A DNA stretch of 64,000 nt, taken from assembly GCF_024600715.1 (NCBI RefSeq), contig NZ_CP102332.1, forward strand, positions 5,766,001 to 5,830,000, in the 5' to 3' direction. The position numbers and the translations under genes are program-made. The notes below the pieces were generated by a model. That model searched no databases, had not been told where the DNA came from, and was given only the letters and a program-made list of their open reading frames with translations. Of this stretch, positions 33,963-44,265 are shown in pieces (positions within the stretch are counted from its first letter, which is position 1; every line of letters begins with the position of its first letter). The stretch is from Streptomyces changanensis (GTDB lineage: Bacteria; Actinomycetota; Actinomycetes; Streptomycetales; Streptomycetaceae).

Positions 33963-36269
33963 ATGCCGATACGCACGCGGAGATCCCTCCCCCACGCCCT
34001 CGGCCCCGCCGCCCGCACGGGCGGGACCCCCACACCCCGCGGAGCGGCGGCGGTGACCGTCGCGGTCGCCCTCGCCTCCGTCCTCCTCCCGGCCGCCGGC
34101 GCCCACGGCGCCCCGCCCCCGCGCCCCACCGAGTCCCGGCCCGTCCACTCCTACGACGACGCCGTCCGCGAGTCCGTCTGGGTGGACACCGGCCTCGACG
34201 GCGACGGCGACGGCAGGACCGACCGGGTGGCCGCCGACGTCGTCCGGCCGCGCGCGACCGCGCACGGACTGCGCGTCCCCGTCATCATGGACGCCAGCCC
34301 GTACTACTCCTGCTGCGGCCGCGGCAACGAGAGCCAGAAGAAGACGTACGACACGAACGGCGCCCCCGTCCTCCTCCCGCTCCACTACGACAACTACTTC
34401 GTGCCCCGCGGCTACGCGTACGTCGCCGTCGACCTCGCCGGGACCAACCGCTCCGACGGCTGCGTCGACGTCGGCGGCCGCTCCGACGTCCTCTCCGCGA
34501 AGGCCGTCGTCGACTGGCTCGGCGGGCGCGCCCGCGCCTACACGACCCGCACCGGCACGACCCGCGCCCACGCCACGCGCTGGTCCACCGGCGACACCGG
34601 CATGATCGGCAAGAGCTGGGACGGCACGGTCGCCAACGGCGTCGCCGCGACCGGCGTCCGGGGCCTGCGGACCATCGTGCCGATCGGCGCCATCTCCTCC
34701 TGGTACGACTACTACTTCAGCCAGGGCGCCCCCCTCCACGGCTCCGGCCCCGACCGGCTCGCGCACCACGTCGACAGCGCCGAGGCGCGCGGGCGCTGCG
34801 CCTCCGTCCAGCGCCGCCTCGTCGAGGGCGCCCCCCGCTCCGGCGACCGGACCCCGCTCTGGGCGGAGCGCGACTACGTACCCGACGCCTCCCGCGTCCG
34901 GGCGAGCGTCCTCGCCGTCCACGGCCTGCAGGACCTCAACGTCCGCAGCGGGCACCTCGGCCGGTGGTGGGACGCCCTCGCCGCGCACGGCGTCGAACGG
35001 CGGATCTGGCTCTCCCGGACGGGTCACGTCGACCCCTTCGACTTCCGCCGCGCCGCGTGGGTCCGCACCCTGCACCGGTGGTTCGACCACCACCTCCTCG
35101 GATACGACAACGGCGTCGACCGGGAGCCGATGGCCGACGTCGAGCGCGCCCCGGACCGGTGGACCACCGACCGCGCCTGGCCGCCGGCCGCCACCGCCGC
35201 CACGACGCTGCGCCCCGCACCGGGCCGCACCCCCGGCGGTCCCGGCATCCTCGGGCTCCGCCCGGCACCGGCCGGCGCGACGGCGGCGTTCACCGACGAC
35301 CCGTCGCTCGGCGAGCTCGACTGGGCCGCCCGGATCGACACCCCGACCCCCGCGAAGACCGCCTTCACCACCCGCCCCCTCACCCGGGACCTGCGCCTCG
35401 CCGGATCGGCCACCGTGACGGTCACCGCCACGCCCGACACCACCAGCGCCCACCTGACGGCCGTCCTCGTCGACGTCGGACCGGCGACCATCCGCGACTA
35501 CACGGCGCCCGGCGAGGGGATCACCACCCTCGCCCACCGCACCTGCTGGGGAGCGAGCACCCCCGGCGACAGCGCCTGCTTCAAGGAGACCGCGGCGAGG
35601 ACGGCCGATGTCGACTTCACCGTCGTCAGCCGCGGCTGGGCCGACCTCGGCACGTGGGCCGACCCTGACCGGGGCCGCCCCCTCACCCCGGGCGCCGCGC
35701 ACGCCCTCACCCTCGACCTGCACCTCACCGACCACGTCGTCCCGGCCGGGCACCGGCTCGCGCTGATCGTCGCGGGGACCGACGAGGGCCTCGTGGAGGC
35801 ACCGCCGTCCAGGCCCACGCTGACCCTCGACCTGACCCGCACGAGCGTCCGCGTCCCCGTCGTCGGCGGCGCACCGGCCTTCGCCCGCGCCACCCTCCCG
35901 ACCCCGCCGGGCCCGCCGGCCCCGGCCTCCGGGCCCGCCGCGGGTGCCACCGCCGGCCCGGTCCCGGCCTCCGGCGACGGTTCCGGCCGGGTCCCGGCCG
36001 CCGGTGACAGCTCCGGCCCGACGCTCGACCCCGCCGGCGGGCCCACCACCGGCGCCGCCAGCGGGCCCGTCGCAGGCGCCGCCGCCGACGCCGCCACCGG
36101 ATCCGCCGCCGACCGCGCCGCCGACGCCGCCACCAGCCCTGTCGTGGGCCCCGACGCAGGCCCCGTCGACGGGGCGGCCATCCCGCGCGGGGTCACCGCC
36201 CCGCTCACCGGAGTGGCCGCGCCACTCCCGCCCCGCACCCGTCCCCTGCTCCCGGGAGCCGCCCGATGA
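33963..36269 (+). CDS. secreted X-Pro dipeptidyl-peptidase (S15/CocE-NonD family)
   Basis: A 768-residue exported serine peptidase. After a basic leader and hydrophobic stretch ([20 protein letters not shown]) comes an alpha/beta hydrolase with nucleophile Ser218 in GKSWDG, Asp324 in HGLQDLNV and His355 in TGHVDP, then the C-terminal galactose-binding-like domain. It would remove X-Pro dipeptides from peptides in the medium. The last 125 residues (from about [11 protein letters not shown]) are almost pure Ala/Gly/Pro/Thr/Asp and look disordered, unusual for the family. The stop overlaps the carboxypeptidase ATG, giving a coupled secreted-protease pair. Confidence 0.9.
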   Translation: MPIRTRRSLPHALGPAARTGGTPTPRGAAAVTVAVALASVLLPAAGAHGAPPPRPTESRPVHSYDDAVRESVWVDTGLDGDGDGRTDRVAADVVRPRATAHGLRVPVIMDASPYYSCCGRGNESQKKTYDTNGAPVLLPLHYDNYFVPRGYAYVAVDLAGTNRSDGCVDVGGRSDVLSAKAVVDWLGGRARAYTTRTGTTRAHATRWSTGDTGMIGKSWDGTVANGVAATGVRGLRTIVPIGAISSWYDYYFSQGAPLHGSGPDRLAHHVDSAEARGRCASVQRRLVEGAPRSGDRTPLWAERDYVPDASRVRASVLAVHGLQDLNVRSGHLGRWWDALAAHGVERRIWLSRTGHVDPFDFRRAAWVRTLHRWFDHHLLGYDNGVDREPMADVERAPDRWTTDRAWPPAATAATTLRPAPGRTPGGPGILGLRPAPAGATAAFTDDPSLGELDWAARIDTPTPAKTAFTTRPLTRDLRLAGSATVTVTATPDTTSAHLTAVLVDVGPATIRDYTAPGEGITTLAHRTCWGASTPGDSACFKETAARTADVDFTVVSRGWADLGTWADPDRGRPLTPGAAHALTLDLHLTDHVVPAGHRLALIVAGTDEGLVEAPPSRPTLTLDLTRTSVRVPVVGGAPAFARATLPTPPGPPAPASGPAAGATAGPVPASGDGSGRVPAAGDSSGPTLDPAGGPTTGAASGPVAGAAADAATGSAADRAADAATSPVVGPDAGPVDGAAIPRGVTAPLTGVAAPLPPRTRPLLPGAAR

Positions 36270-37564
36270 CCCTGCGCCGGCGCACCCTGGCCGCCCTCGC
36301 CGCCTGCACGACCGCCCTGACCCTGCCGCTGACCGCGCTCGGACCCGCCCAGGCCACCCCGGCCGCCCCACCGCCCCGCACCGGTTTCGAGACCAGCGGC
36401 GGTGCCCGCTGGACCACCCTCGACGAGGAGCAGCGCTTCCTCGCCGCCGTCGACCGGGGCAGCGACCGGGCCACGCTGACCACCATCGGCACCACGCGCC
36501 AGGGCCGCCCGCTCCGGCTGGTGCGGGTCACGGCGTCCCCCGCCGCGCCCACCACCGTGCTCCTCGTGTGCAGCCAGCACGGCGACGAGCCGTCGGGCCG
36601 CGAGGCGTGCCTCACCACCGTCCGCGACCTGGCCCACGCCCGGGACGCGCACACCCGCGACTTTCTCGCCCGCACCACCGTCCTCGTCGTCCCCACCGCC
36701 AACCCCGACGGCCGCGCCGCCGACACCCGCCACAACGCCGACGACATCGACGTCAACCGCGACCACATCGCCCTGCGCACCGCGGAGGCCCGCGCGCTCA
36801 CCCGCGTCCTGCGGGACCACCGCCCGCACGTCGTCGTCGACCTGCACGAGTACGGATCCACCCCGCCGTACTACGCCAAGGACCTGCTCTCCCTGTGGCC
36901 CCGCAACCCCAACACCGCCACCGCCGTCCACGACGAGGCGCACACCCTCTCCGAACGGTACGTCCGCCCCACCGCCGCCCGCGCGGGCTTCAGCACCGGT
37001 GTCTACGGCATCTGGACCGACCCGGTCACCGGTGAACCGATCCGCCAGGTCGCCGGCGACGGCCAGGAGCGCATCCTGCGCAACACCACCGGCGTCAAGC
37101 ACAGCGTGGGCCTCCTCGTCGAGACACGCGTCGAACCTCTCACGCCCCCCGGGGGAGACGATCCGGCCCCCGACAACCGGCGGCGCGTCGACAGCCAGCT
37201 CGCCGCGCTGGAGGGGGCGTTCGCCCACGTCACCCAGCGGCGCGCCCGGATCGCCGCCGCCACCGCGACGGCCCGCGTCGCCGGGTACGCCGACCGCGGC
37301 CCGGTCCTGCTGGGCGGCGCCGACAACGACCCGCCCGAGCCGTCCGAGGTCCTCGCCGACCCGCCCTGCGCCTACCGGCTCGACGCCGCTCAGTACGCCG
37401 AGTGGGGCGACGAACTGGCCCTGCACGGCATCCGGTCCGTGCCCGACGGCGACGGCCGCCTGGTACCGCTGCGGCAGTCGCTGCGCGCGCTGGTGCCGCT
37501 GCTGCTCGACGCCCGCGCTGCCTACCACGTCACGGCCGCGCGGCCGGTACCGCGCTGCCCCTGA
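36266..37564 (+). CDS. secreted M14 family zinc carboxypeptidase
   Basis: A 432-residue exported metallocarboxypeptidase. The signal peptide is [30 protein letters not shown]. Zinc ligands are in [12 protein letters not shown] (HxxE) and VVDLHEYGS (His); the catalytic glutamate is in LLVETRVEP. It starts four bases inside the S15 gene's end, so both are probably made together for peptide scavenging. The C-terminal 100 residues after [15 protein letters not shown] are less conserved. Substrate preference cannot be told. Confidence 0.9.
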   Translation: MTLRRRTLAALAACTTALTLPLTALGPAQATPAAPPPRTGFETSGGARWTTLDEEQRFLAAVDRGSDRATLTTIGTTRQGRPLRLVRVTASPAAPTTVLLVCSQHGDEPSGREACLTTVRDLAHARDAHTRDFLARTTVLVVPTANPDGRAADTRHNADDIDVNRDHIALRTAEARALTRVLRDHRPHVVVDLHEYGSTPPYYAKDLLSLWPRNPNTATAVHDEAHTLSERYVRPTAARAGFSTGVYGIWTDPVTGEPIRQVAGDGQERILRNTTGVKHSVGLLVETRVEPLTPPGGDDPAPDNRRRVDSQLAALEGAFAHVTQRRARIAAATATARVAGYADRGPVLLGGADNDPPEPSEVLADPPCAYRLDAAQYAEWGDELALHGIRSVPDGDGRLVPLRQSLRALVPLLLDARAAYHVTAARPVPRCP

Positions 37565-37610
37565 CCCCACCGGCCACCCGTGCCGCCCATCCGCGCGGGG
37601 CGGCACCGGG

Positions 37611-37664
37611 CCCGCCGCGCACGGAGTCCGGACCGGGCCCGCCGCGCACGGAGTCCGGACCGGG
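37611..37664. repeat. 27-bp tandem duplication
   Basis: Two head-to-tail copies of a unit starting CCCGCCGCGCACGGAG and ending TCCGGACCGGG, just after the M14 gene. It opens the 942-bp gap before the ABC-F gene. Confidence 0.75.
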
Positions 37665-37935
37665 CGCAGCCCGCCCGCAGTCCGGACCCGCAACCACCCG
37701 GCGTCCGGCCGCCCCGGTGACCCGGCCCCGTACGCCGGGGCCGGTACCTTCCGCCGTCCGGCTGCCCGACGTCCGACCCGCACCCGGTCCGGCCGTACGC
37801 GGTCGTCCCGTACCGTCGGGCATCCGGCCGCCCGGCCAGACCGCACCCACGTCCCGCACCGCCCGGTCGGGCCGCACGCGGTCATGCCGCACGCGGTCTC
37901 GTGTCGCCCGGCAGACGGCCGCCCCGATCCGGCCG

Positions 37936-38335
37936 CCCCCGGTCCGGCACCGCCCGCGTTCGGCCACCGAGGTCCGTCCGCTCGCGGTCTCGTGTCGCCC
38001 GGCATCCGGCTACTCCGGTCACGCCGCGCCGGTCTCCGTCAGCCCCCGGTCCGGCACCGCCCGCGTTCGGCCACCCAGGTCCGTCCGCTCGCGGTCCCGT
38101 GCCGCCCGGCATCCGGCTACCCCGGTCACGCCGCGCCGGTCCGCCAGCCTCCGGCCTCGGCCGCACGCGGTCCCGTGCCGCCCGGCGTCCGGCCGCCGTA
38201 GTCACGCCGCGCTGGTCCGCCAGTCCCCGGCCTCGGCCGCACGCGGCCCCGTGCCGCCCGGCGTCCGGCCGCCGTAGTCACGCCGCGCTGGTCCGCCAGC
38301 CTCCGGCCTCGGCCGCACGCGGCCCCGTACCGCCC
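37936..38335. repeat. nested minisatellite: two 107-bp and nearly three 76-bp direct repeats
   Basis: Copies of a 107-bp unit start at 37936 and 38043; copies of a 76-bp unit start at 38148, 38224 and 38300. Both share a 60-bp segment containing CGCGGTCCCGTGCCGCCCGG. Degenerate single copies extend from about 37798 to 38450. Frames are open only because of GC content; I see no gene in 37565-38506. Confidence 0.75.
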
Positions 38336-38490
38336 CGGTCAGGCCGCCCCGGTCACGCCGCATCCGGGTCATGCCACGCGGTCCCGTGCCCCCCGGCATC
38401 CGGCCGCGCCGGTCCGCCGGGCCCCCGGTCCGGCACCACCCGGCATCCGGCCGTCCCCGTCCGGCCGTGCCCGGGCGGTCGGGCCTGTCC

Positions 38491-38496
38491 TAGGAT
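38491..38496 (+). promoter_or_regulatory. -10 hexamer TAGGAT of the second ABC-F gene
   Basis: TAGGAT lies ten bases before the ATG at 38507, giving a predicted leader of about four nucleotides. No RBS lies at a normal distance. Confidence 0.45.
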
Positions 38497-38506
38497 CGGC
38501 CTCCTG

Positions 38507-40144
38507 ATGACTGCCACCCTCGTCGCCAAGAACCTCGCCGCCGGACACGCGGAGCGCTCGCTCTTCACCGGCCTCGACCTCGTCGTCGCCCCCGGCGACG
38601 TCATCGGACTCGTCGGTGTCAACGGCGCCGGCAAGTCCACCCTGCTCCGGCTCCTCGCCGGGCTGGACGCGCCCGAGGACGGCGAGGTCCACCTCTCACC
38701 CCGCACCGCGGCCGTCGGCCACCTCCCGCAGGAGCCGGACCGCCGGCCCGGCGAGACCGTGCGGGCCTTCCTCGCCCGCCGCACCGGCGTGGCCGCCGCC
38801 CAGGAGGAGATGGACGCCGCGACGCAGGGCCTGGTCGACGGGGCGCCCGGCGCCGACGACGCGTATTCCACCGCTCTGGAGCGCTGGCTCGCCCTCGGCG
38901 GCGCGGACCTCGACGACCGGGCCGAGGAGACCGCCGCGGCCCTCGGCCTCACCGTCGGCCTCGACCAGCCGATGACCGCGCTCTCCGGCGGCCAGGCCGC
39001 CCGCGCCGGACTCGCCTCGCTGCTGCTCTCCCGCTACGACGTGTTCCTGCTGGACGAGCCGACCAACGACCTCGACCTCGACGGGCTGGAGCGGCTGGAG
39101 GGGTTCGTGCGCGGTCTGCGCGCCGGGACGGTGGTCGTCAGCCACGACCGGGAGTTCCTCGCCCGTACCGTCACCAAGGTCCTCGAACTGGACCTGGCGC
39201 AGGGCCGCACCGCCCTCTACGGCGGCGGCTACGAGGCGTACCTGGAGGAGCGTGACACGGCCCGCCGGCACGCCCGCGAGGAGTACGACGAGTACGCCGA
39301 CAAGCGGGCCGCCCTGGAGGGCCGCGCCCAGATGCAGCGCTCCTGGATGGACAAGGGCGTGAAGAACGCCCGCCGCAAGGCCGGGGACAACGACAAGCTC
39401 GGCCGCAAGTTCCGCAGCGAGGCGAGCGAGAAGCAGGCCGCGAAGGCCCGCCAGACCCAGCGCATGATCGAGCGCCTGGAGACGGTGGACGAGCCGCGCA
39501 AGGAGTGGGAGCTGCGCATGGAGATCGCCGCGGCCCCCCGCTCGGGGGCCGTCGTGGCGTCCCTGCGCGACGCCGAGGTGCGGCGCGGCGACTTCGCCTT
39601 CGGACCTGTGACCCTCCAGGTCGACTGGGCCGACCGGATCGCCGTCACCGGCGCCAACGGCGCGGGCAAGTCGACCCTCCTCGCCGCGCTCCTCGGCCGC
39701 CTCCCGCTGGACGCGGGCCACGCTTCCCTGGGCTCCGGGGTCCTCGTCGGCGAGGTCGACCAGGCGCGCCGGCTCTTCCACGGCGAGGAGACGCTGCTCG
39801 ACGCCTTCTGCGCGGCCGTGCCCGACACGGAACCGGCCGAGGTGCGCACGCTCCTCGCGAAGTTCGGGCTCAAGGCCGCCCACGTGATGCGCCCGGCGAC
39901 GACGCTCTCCCCGGGCGAGCGCACCCGCGCGGCCCTGGCACTGCTCCAGGGCCGGGGCGTCAACCTGCTCGTGCTGGACGAGCCGACCAACCACCTGGAC
40001 CTGCCCGCCATCGAGCAGCTGGAGTCGGCCCTCGACGCCTTCTCCGGCACCCTGCTGCTGGTGACGCACGACCGCCGGATGCTGGACGCCGTCCACGTCA
40101 CCCGCCGCGTCGAGGTCGCCGGCGGGAAGGTCACCGAGATCTGA
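38507..40144 (+). CDS. ABC-F family ATPase
   Basis: A 545-residue twin-ATPase protein. Domain 1 has GVNGAGKST (about residue 43), LSGGQAARAGLASLLLSRYDVFLLDEPTNDLDLDG; domain 2 has GANGAGKST, LSPGERTRAALALL and LVLDEPTNHLD. The linker (about residues 240-345) is long and highly charged with a KNARRKAGDNDKLGRKFRSEASEKQAAK block, as expected for the P-site tRNA interaction domain. It differs clearly from the ABC-F at 4161 and is closer to Streptomyces Ard1/Uup-like forms. Role: translation factor or antibiotic protection. Confidence 0.92.
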   Translation: MTATLVAKNLAAGHAERSLFTGLDLVVAPGDVIGLVGVNGAGKSTLLRLLAGLDAPEDGEVHLSPRTAAVGHLPQEPDRRPGETVRAFLARRTGVAAAQEEMDAATQGLVDGAPGADDAYSTALERWLALGGADLDDRAEETAAALGLTVGLDQPMTALSGGQAARAGLASLLLSRYDVFLLDEPTNDLDLDGLERLEGFVRGLRAGTVVVSHDREFLARTVTKVLELDLAQGRTALYGGGYEAYLEERDTARRHAREEYDEYADKRAALEGRAQMQRSWMDKGVKNARRKAGDNDKLGRKFRSEASEKQAAKARQTQRMIERLETVDEPRKEWELRMEIAAAPRSGAVVASLRDAEVRRGDFAFGPVTLQVDWADRIAVTGANGAGKSTLLAALLGRLPLDAGHASLGSGVLVGEVDQARRLFHGEETLLDAFCAAVPDTEPAEVRTLLAKFGLKAAHVMRPATTLSPGERTRAALALLQGRGVNLLVLDEPTNHLDLPAIEQLESALDAFSGTLLLVTHDRRMLDAVHVTRRVEVAGGKVTEI

Positions 40145-40177
40145 CACCCCCGGCCCACCGGCCGGTCGGCCCCGCGA

Positions 40178-40283
40178 CGGTACGGGCACGGCGCCGCGAC
40201 GGTACGGGGCCGGGACCCGCGGCGGTACGGAGGGGCGGGCGGACCCCGGCGCCGGTACGGACAGGGGCCCCGCGACGGTACGG
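40178..40283. repeat. five interspersed CGGTACGG repeats
   Basis: CGGTACGG occurs at 40178, 40200, 40223, 40253 and 40276, spaced 22-30 bp, four of them preceded by CGCGA or a close variant. Downstream of the ABC-F stop. Confidence 0.7.
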
Positions 40284-40290
40284 TCCCGCC

Positions 40291-40367
40291 GCGCCCCGCG
40301 CCCCGCGCCCCGCGCCCCGCGCCCCGCGCCCCGCGCCCCGCGCCCCGCGCCCCGCGCCCCGCGCCCC
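40291..40367. repeat. 7-bp microsatellite (GCGCCCC)11
   Basis: Eleven perfect head-to-tail copies of GCGCCCC (77 bp) in the gap between the ABC-F gene and a convergent small gene. Likely length-variable between strains. Confidence 0.9.
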
Positions 40368-40400
40368 GCGCGCCCCGGCGGGCGCGGGCCGTGGCCGCCG

Positions 40401-40598
40401 CTACGGGCGGTCCTCGATCTCCTCGTACGTGTCGAAGGAGTCACGCGCCGCCTCGTCGGTCGCGGCGCGGTCGGCCCGGTCGTGCTCCGGTCGGCCCTCC
40501 GCGCCCCCCGGCTCGTCGGGGTCGTCCCCGCGCGCCCGCCGCCGCTCCTCCTCGCGGTGCTTCCTGACCTCTTCCGGCTTGTCCCCGATCTGGTTCAT
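40401..40598 (-). CDS. small highly charged hypothetical protein
   Basis: A 65-residue protein, MNQIGDKPEEVRKHREEERRRARG..., about half Asp/Glu/Arg/Lys, with no hydrophobic segment and probably disordered. GGAGG seven bases before the ATG at 40598 supports translation. I do not recognise a family. It lies 168 bp downstream of tex on the same strand. Confidence 0.65.
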   Translation of the reverse strand: MNQIGDKPEEVRKHREEERRRARGDDPDEPGGAEGRPEHDRADRAATDEAARDSFDTYEEIEDRP

Positions 40599-40766
40599 GA
40601 CCGCCTCCGTCCAGCCGCCGCGCGGTGCGGCGACGCGGCCAGACTCACACGCCCCGCGCGCCCCCGCACGTCGACCGGTACGGGGGCGGGGCGGGCGGGG
40701 GAGGACCCCACCCGCCCCGTTACCCGTGCGGGGGAGGACTCCGCCCCGCCCCGGTACCCGTGCGGT

Positions 40767-43208
40767 TCAGCGGCGGTTCTTGCCCCCGCCGTCGAGCAGG
40801 CCCGCCTTGCGCAGCGCGTCGGCCATCGCGCTGTTGCCCTGTGCCGCGGCCCGCCGGTCGCCGCCGCGGTTCCCGCCGCGCTCGCCACCACTGCCGCGCT
40901 CGCCGCCTCCGCCGGTACCACCACCGCGCTCGCCGCCCCGGCCGCCGCGCCGGTCCTGGCCGGCCGCGGCGCCCTGGCGCTGCTGGGGCGGACGGGGGCC
41001 GCGCTCGCGGCGCGGGCCGCCGGACTGCCCGTCCGCCACGGGCTCGTCGTCCAGGCGCAGCGTGAGCGAGATCCGCTTGCGCGCCCCGTCGACCTCCAGG
41101 ACCTTCACCTTCACCACGTCACCGGGCTTCACCACGTCACGCGGGTCCTTGACGAAGGTGCGCGACATCGCCGACACGTGGACCAGGCCGTCCTGGTGCA
41201 CGCCGACGTCCACGAACGCGCCGAACGCCGCCACGTTGGTCACGACGCCCTCCAGCACCATCCCCGGCGCGAGGTCGCCGATCTTCTCGACGCCCTCCTT
41301 GAAGGTGGCCGTCCGGAACGCCGGCCGCGGGTCGCGCCCCGGCTTCTCCAGCTCCCGCAGGATGTCCGTCACCGTGGGCAGACCGAAGGTCCCGTCGACG
41401 AAGTCGTCGGCGCGCAGCGACCGCAGCACCCCGGCGTTGCCGATCAGGGAGGCGACCTCCCCGCCGGTCGCCTTCACCATCCGCCGCACCACCGGGTAGG
41501 CCTCCGGGTGCACGGCCGACGCGTCCAGCGGGTCGTCGCCGCCGCGGATCCGCAGGAAGCCCGCGCACTGCTCGTACGCCTTCGGGCCGAGCCGCGGCAC
41601 GTCCTTCAGGGCCCGCCGCGAGCGGAACGGGCCGTTCGCGTCCCGGTGCGCCACGATGTTCTCCGCGAGGCCCGCGCTGATGCCCGAGACCCGCGACAGC
41701 AGCGGCGCGGACGCCGTGTTGACGTCGACGCCCACGCCGTTCACACAGTCCTCCACGACCGCGTCCAGCGAGCGGGACAACTTCACCTCGGACAGGTCGT
41801 GCTGGTACTGGCCGACACCGATCGACTTGGGGTCGATCTTCACCAGCTCGGCCAGCGGGTCCTGGAGCCGCCGCGCGATCGACACCGCGCCGCGCAGCGA
41901 CACGTCGAGCTCGGGCAGCTCCTGGGAGGCGAACGCCGACGCCGAGTACACGGAGGCACCGGCCTCCGAGACCATCACCTTGGTGAGCCCCAGCTCCGGG
42001 TGGCGGGCGAGGAGGTCCGCGGCGAGCCTGTCCGTCTCGCGGGAGGCGGTGCCGTTGCCGATGGCGACGAGCTCGACGGCGTGCTGCTTCGCCAGCCGCG
42101 CCAGCCTCGCCAGCGACTCGTCCCACTGGTTGCGTGGGACGTGCGGATGAATGGTGTCGGTCGCGACCACCTTGCCCGTCGCGTCGACGACGGCGACCTT
42201 GACGCCCGTGCGGAAGCCGGGGTCCAGGCCGAGCGTCGCCCTCGTCCCGGCGGGGGCGGCCAGCAGCAGGTCGCGCAGGTTCGCGGCGAAGACCCGCACC
42301 GCCTCGTCCTCCGCCGCCGTGCGCAGCCGCAGCCGCAGGTCGATGCCGAGGTGGACGAGGATGCGGGTGCGCCACGCCCAGCGGACGGTGTCGGCGAGCC
42401 ATTTGTCGGCCGGCCGGCCCCGGTCGGCGACGCCGAACCGCCTGGCCACCGTCCCCTCGTACGTGGACGGGCCCTCCCGCGGCTCCTCCGGCTCCAGGAC
42501 CAGGTCGAGCACGTCCTCCTTCTCGCCGCGCAGCATCGCCAGCACCCGGTGCGAGGGCAGCTCGGTGAACGGCTCGGCGAAGTCGAAGTAGTCGGCGAAC
42601 TTCGCGCCCGCCTCCTCCTTGCCCTCCCGTACCCGCGCCACCAGGCGGCCGCGCGTCCACATCCGCTCGCGCAGTTCGCCGATGAGGTCGGGGTCCTCCG
42701 AGAACCGTTCGGTGAGGATGGCGCGGGCGCCCTCCAGCGCGGCGGCCGGGTCGGCGACGCCCCGGTCGGCGTCGACGAACGCGGACGCCGCGGCGAGCGG
42801 CTCCGTCGACGGGTCGCGCAGCAGCCCCTCGGCGAGCGGCTCCAGCCCCGCCTCACGGGCGATCTGCGCCTTGGTCCGCCGCTTCGGCTTGAAGGGCAGG
42901 TAGATGTCCTCCAGACGCGCCTTGGTGTCGGCCTCCCGGATGCGGGCCTCCAACTCCGGGGTCAGCTTGCCCTGTTCGCGGACGGAGTCCAGGACCGCGG
43001 CGCGGCGGTCCTCCAGCTCCCGCAGGTAGCGCAGCCGCTCCTCCAGGGTGCGCAGCTGCGCGTCGTCGAGCGTCCCGGTCGCCTCCTTGCGGTACCGCGC
43101 GATGAACGGCACGGTCGATCCGCCGTCCAGCAGCTCGACGGCCGCCCTGACCTGCCGTTCCCGTACGCCGAGTTCCTCGGCGATCCTGCCTTCGATGGAC
43201 GTCGTCAC
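40767..43208 (-). CDS. tex: Tex family RNA-binding transcription accessory protein
   Basis: An 813-residue Tex protein. In order: an N-terminal helical region ([53 protein letters not shown]), the YqgF/RNase-H-like domain ([22 protein letters not shown], about residue 330), helix-hairpin-helix motifs ([24 protein letters not shown]), and a C-terminal S1 RNA-binding domain ([31 protein letters not shown]). The final 75 residues form an RGG-rich tail ([15 protein letters not shown]...), which would strengthen RNA binding. Start GTG at 43208. Confidence 0.95.
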   Translation of the reverse strand: MTTSIEGRIAEELGVRERQVRAAVELLDGGSTVPFIARYRKEATGTLDDAQLRTLEERLRYLRELEDRRAAVLDSVREQGKLTPELEARIREADTKARLEDIYLPFKPKRRTKAQIAREAGLEPLAEGLLRDPSTEPLAAASAFVDADRGVADPAAALEGARAILTERFSEDPDLIGELRERMWTRGRLVARVREGKEEAGAKFADYFDFAEPFTELPSHRVLAMLRGEKEDVLDLVLEPEEPREGPSTYEGTVARRFGVADRGRPADKWLADTVRWAWRTRILVHLGIDLRLRLRTAAEDEAVRVFAANLRDLLLAAPAGTRATLGLDPGFRTGVKVAVVDATGKVVATDTIHPHVPRNQWDESLARLARLAKQHAVELVAIGNGTASRETDRLAADLLARHPELGLTKVMVSEAGASVYSASAFASQELPELDVSLRGAVSIARRLQDPLAELVKIDPKSIGVGQYQHDLSEVKLSRSLDAVVEDCVNGVGVDVNTASAPLLSRVSGISAGLAENIVAHRDANGPFRSRRALKDVPRLGPKAYEQCAGFLRIRGGDDPLDASAVHPEAYPVVRRMVKATGGEVASLIGNAGVLRSLRADDFVDGTFGLPTVTDILRELEKPGRDPRPAFRTATFKEGVEKIGDLAPGMVLEGVVTNVAAFGAFVDVGVHQDGLVHVSAMSRTFVKDPRDVVKPGDVVKVKVLEVDGARKRISLTLRLDDEPVADGQSGGPRRERGPRPPQQRQGAAAGQDRRGGRGGERGGGTGGGGERGSGGERGGNRGGDRRAAAQGNSAMADALRKAGLLDGGGKNRR

Positions 43209-43300
43209 GGTTGTCCCGACCCGCCTTCTCGTGCCTCGGTTGCGCTCGCATTCTGCCTGTTCAGAGCGGCACGTGTCGCGTCTGCCCCCGCGCCCCGGCG

Positions 43301-43338
43301 CGCCCGCCCGCGGCGGGGCGCCGCGCGGCGGGCGGGCG
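43301..43338 (-). terminator. strong hairpin after the SCO6745-like gene
   Basis: CGCCCGCCCGC and GCGGGCGGGCG form a perfect 11-bp stem with a 16-nt loop, 18 bases after the stop codon on the minus strand and before tex. No T-tract. Confidence 0.6.
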
Positions 43339-43355
43339 ACGCGGGCGGGCCGGGG

Positions 43356-44222
43356 TCAGCCCTGGCCGGTGAGCCGGGAGGGGAAGGCGCCCGCCGCGGC
43401 CGCCGCCGTGAGGAATCCCCTGGCCAGCTCGGTGAGTCGGGCGACGCCCTCGGCGCCCAGGTGCTCGTAGGGGGCGGCGTCCAGCCGGTCCGTGTGGGCC
43501 TCCACCTCCTCGCGGAGGGCGGCGCCCGCCTCGGTCAGCCCGCCCGCCGCGTCCAGCAGTCCGCGTCCGCGCAGCCGCTCGACCGCGGCGTCCCAGTCGG
43601 CCTGCTCCCAGCCGCGGGTGGCGAGCACCCAGCGCGGGGAGATGCCCGTACCGGTCGCGGTGTGGCTCACCACGGCCTCCAGCGGGTCGAGGTCCGCGCT
43701 GAGCAGCGCCGCGAGGTGCGCGTCGCCCCGGTGCTCGCGCAGCAGCGTCGCGGCGTGCCAGAACGCGAGGTGCGGCGCCTCGGGCACCGGCAGGTCGGCG
43801 TGGGCGGCGTAGAGCGGGCGGCCGTGCCGGGTGCACGCCTCGGTGGCGCGCAGCGCCAGCCGGGCCGCCTCCGCCATCCCGTCCGAGGCGGCGGCGTCGC
43901 CGAGCAGCCGCCGTACGGTCGCGTCGGCCGCGCGCAGCCGCGCGGCCAGCACGTCGGCCGGGGACGCGGTGTCCCACACGGCGGGCAGGTACCGGGCGAC
44001 GAGGGCGTGGTTGAAGTTGTAGAAGGTCCCGGTGACGACACCGGGCCCGACGGCGCCCATGGCGGCGGCCCGGCCCGCGAAGTAGGCGGCGTGCGGGTCG
44101 GCGACGCCCACGCCCGCCAGCTCGGTGGCGAACTCGGGGGAGAAGTAGACGGTCGAGTGGAGCAGGTTCACCGGGTGGTGGCAGCGGCGCACGGCCCGGG
44201 GCGGGAGAGTCGTCATCGTCAT
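43356..44222 (-). CDS. SCO6745-like helix-turn-helix family protein
   Basis: A 288-residue protein of the actinobacterial family named after S. coelicolor SCO6745. It begins RRCHHPVNLLHSTVYFSPEFATEL and has GRAAAMGAVGPGVVTGTFYNFNHALVARYLP, then a winged-helix region (WEQADWDAAVERLRGRGLLDAAGGLTEAGAALREEVEAHTDRL). No enzymatic motif is evident; function is unknown. ATG 44222 or the second ATG 44216 could be used. A perfect 16-bp palindrome lies immediately upstream, so a TetR-type regulator may control it. Confidence 0.85.
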   Translation of the reverse strand: MTMTTLPPRAVRRCHHPVNLLHSTVYFSPEFATELAGVGVADPHAAYFAGRAAAMGAVGPGVVTGTFYNFNHALVARYLPAVWDTASPADVLAARLRAADATVRRLLGDAAASDGMAEAARLALRATEACTRHGRPLYAAHADLPVPEAPHLAFWHAATLLREHRGDAHLAALLSADLDPLEAVVSHTATGTGISPRWVLATRGWEQADWDAAVERLRGRGLLDAAGGLTEAGAALREEVEAHTDRLDAAPYEHLGAEGVARLTELARGFLTAAAAAGAFPSRLTGQG

Positions 44223-44232
44223 GGCCCCACGT

Positions 44233-44248
44233 TACCGACTGGTCGGTA
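44233..44248. promoter_or_regulatory. perfect 16-bp palindrome TACCGACTGGTCGGTA
   Basis: Seven-base perfect arms around a TG centre in the 43-bp gap between the enoyl-CoA hydratase and SCO6745-like genes, 11 bp before the latter's ATG. Form and length fit a TetR-family operator. Confidence 0.6.
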
Positions 44249-44265
44249 CGGGGCGTAGGGGGCGG

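Noticed and set aside
37936..38335. CRISPR-like repeat array
   Set aside because: Repeats are 76 and 107 bp, contiguous, with no short repeat/unique spacer alternation and no cas genes.
37901..38506. N-terminal extension of the ABC-F protein
   Set aside because: The frame is open but encodes Arg/Pro/Ser low-complexity repeats from the minisatellite; a -10 element lies just before ATG 38507.
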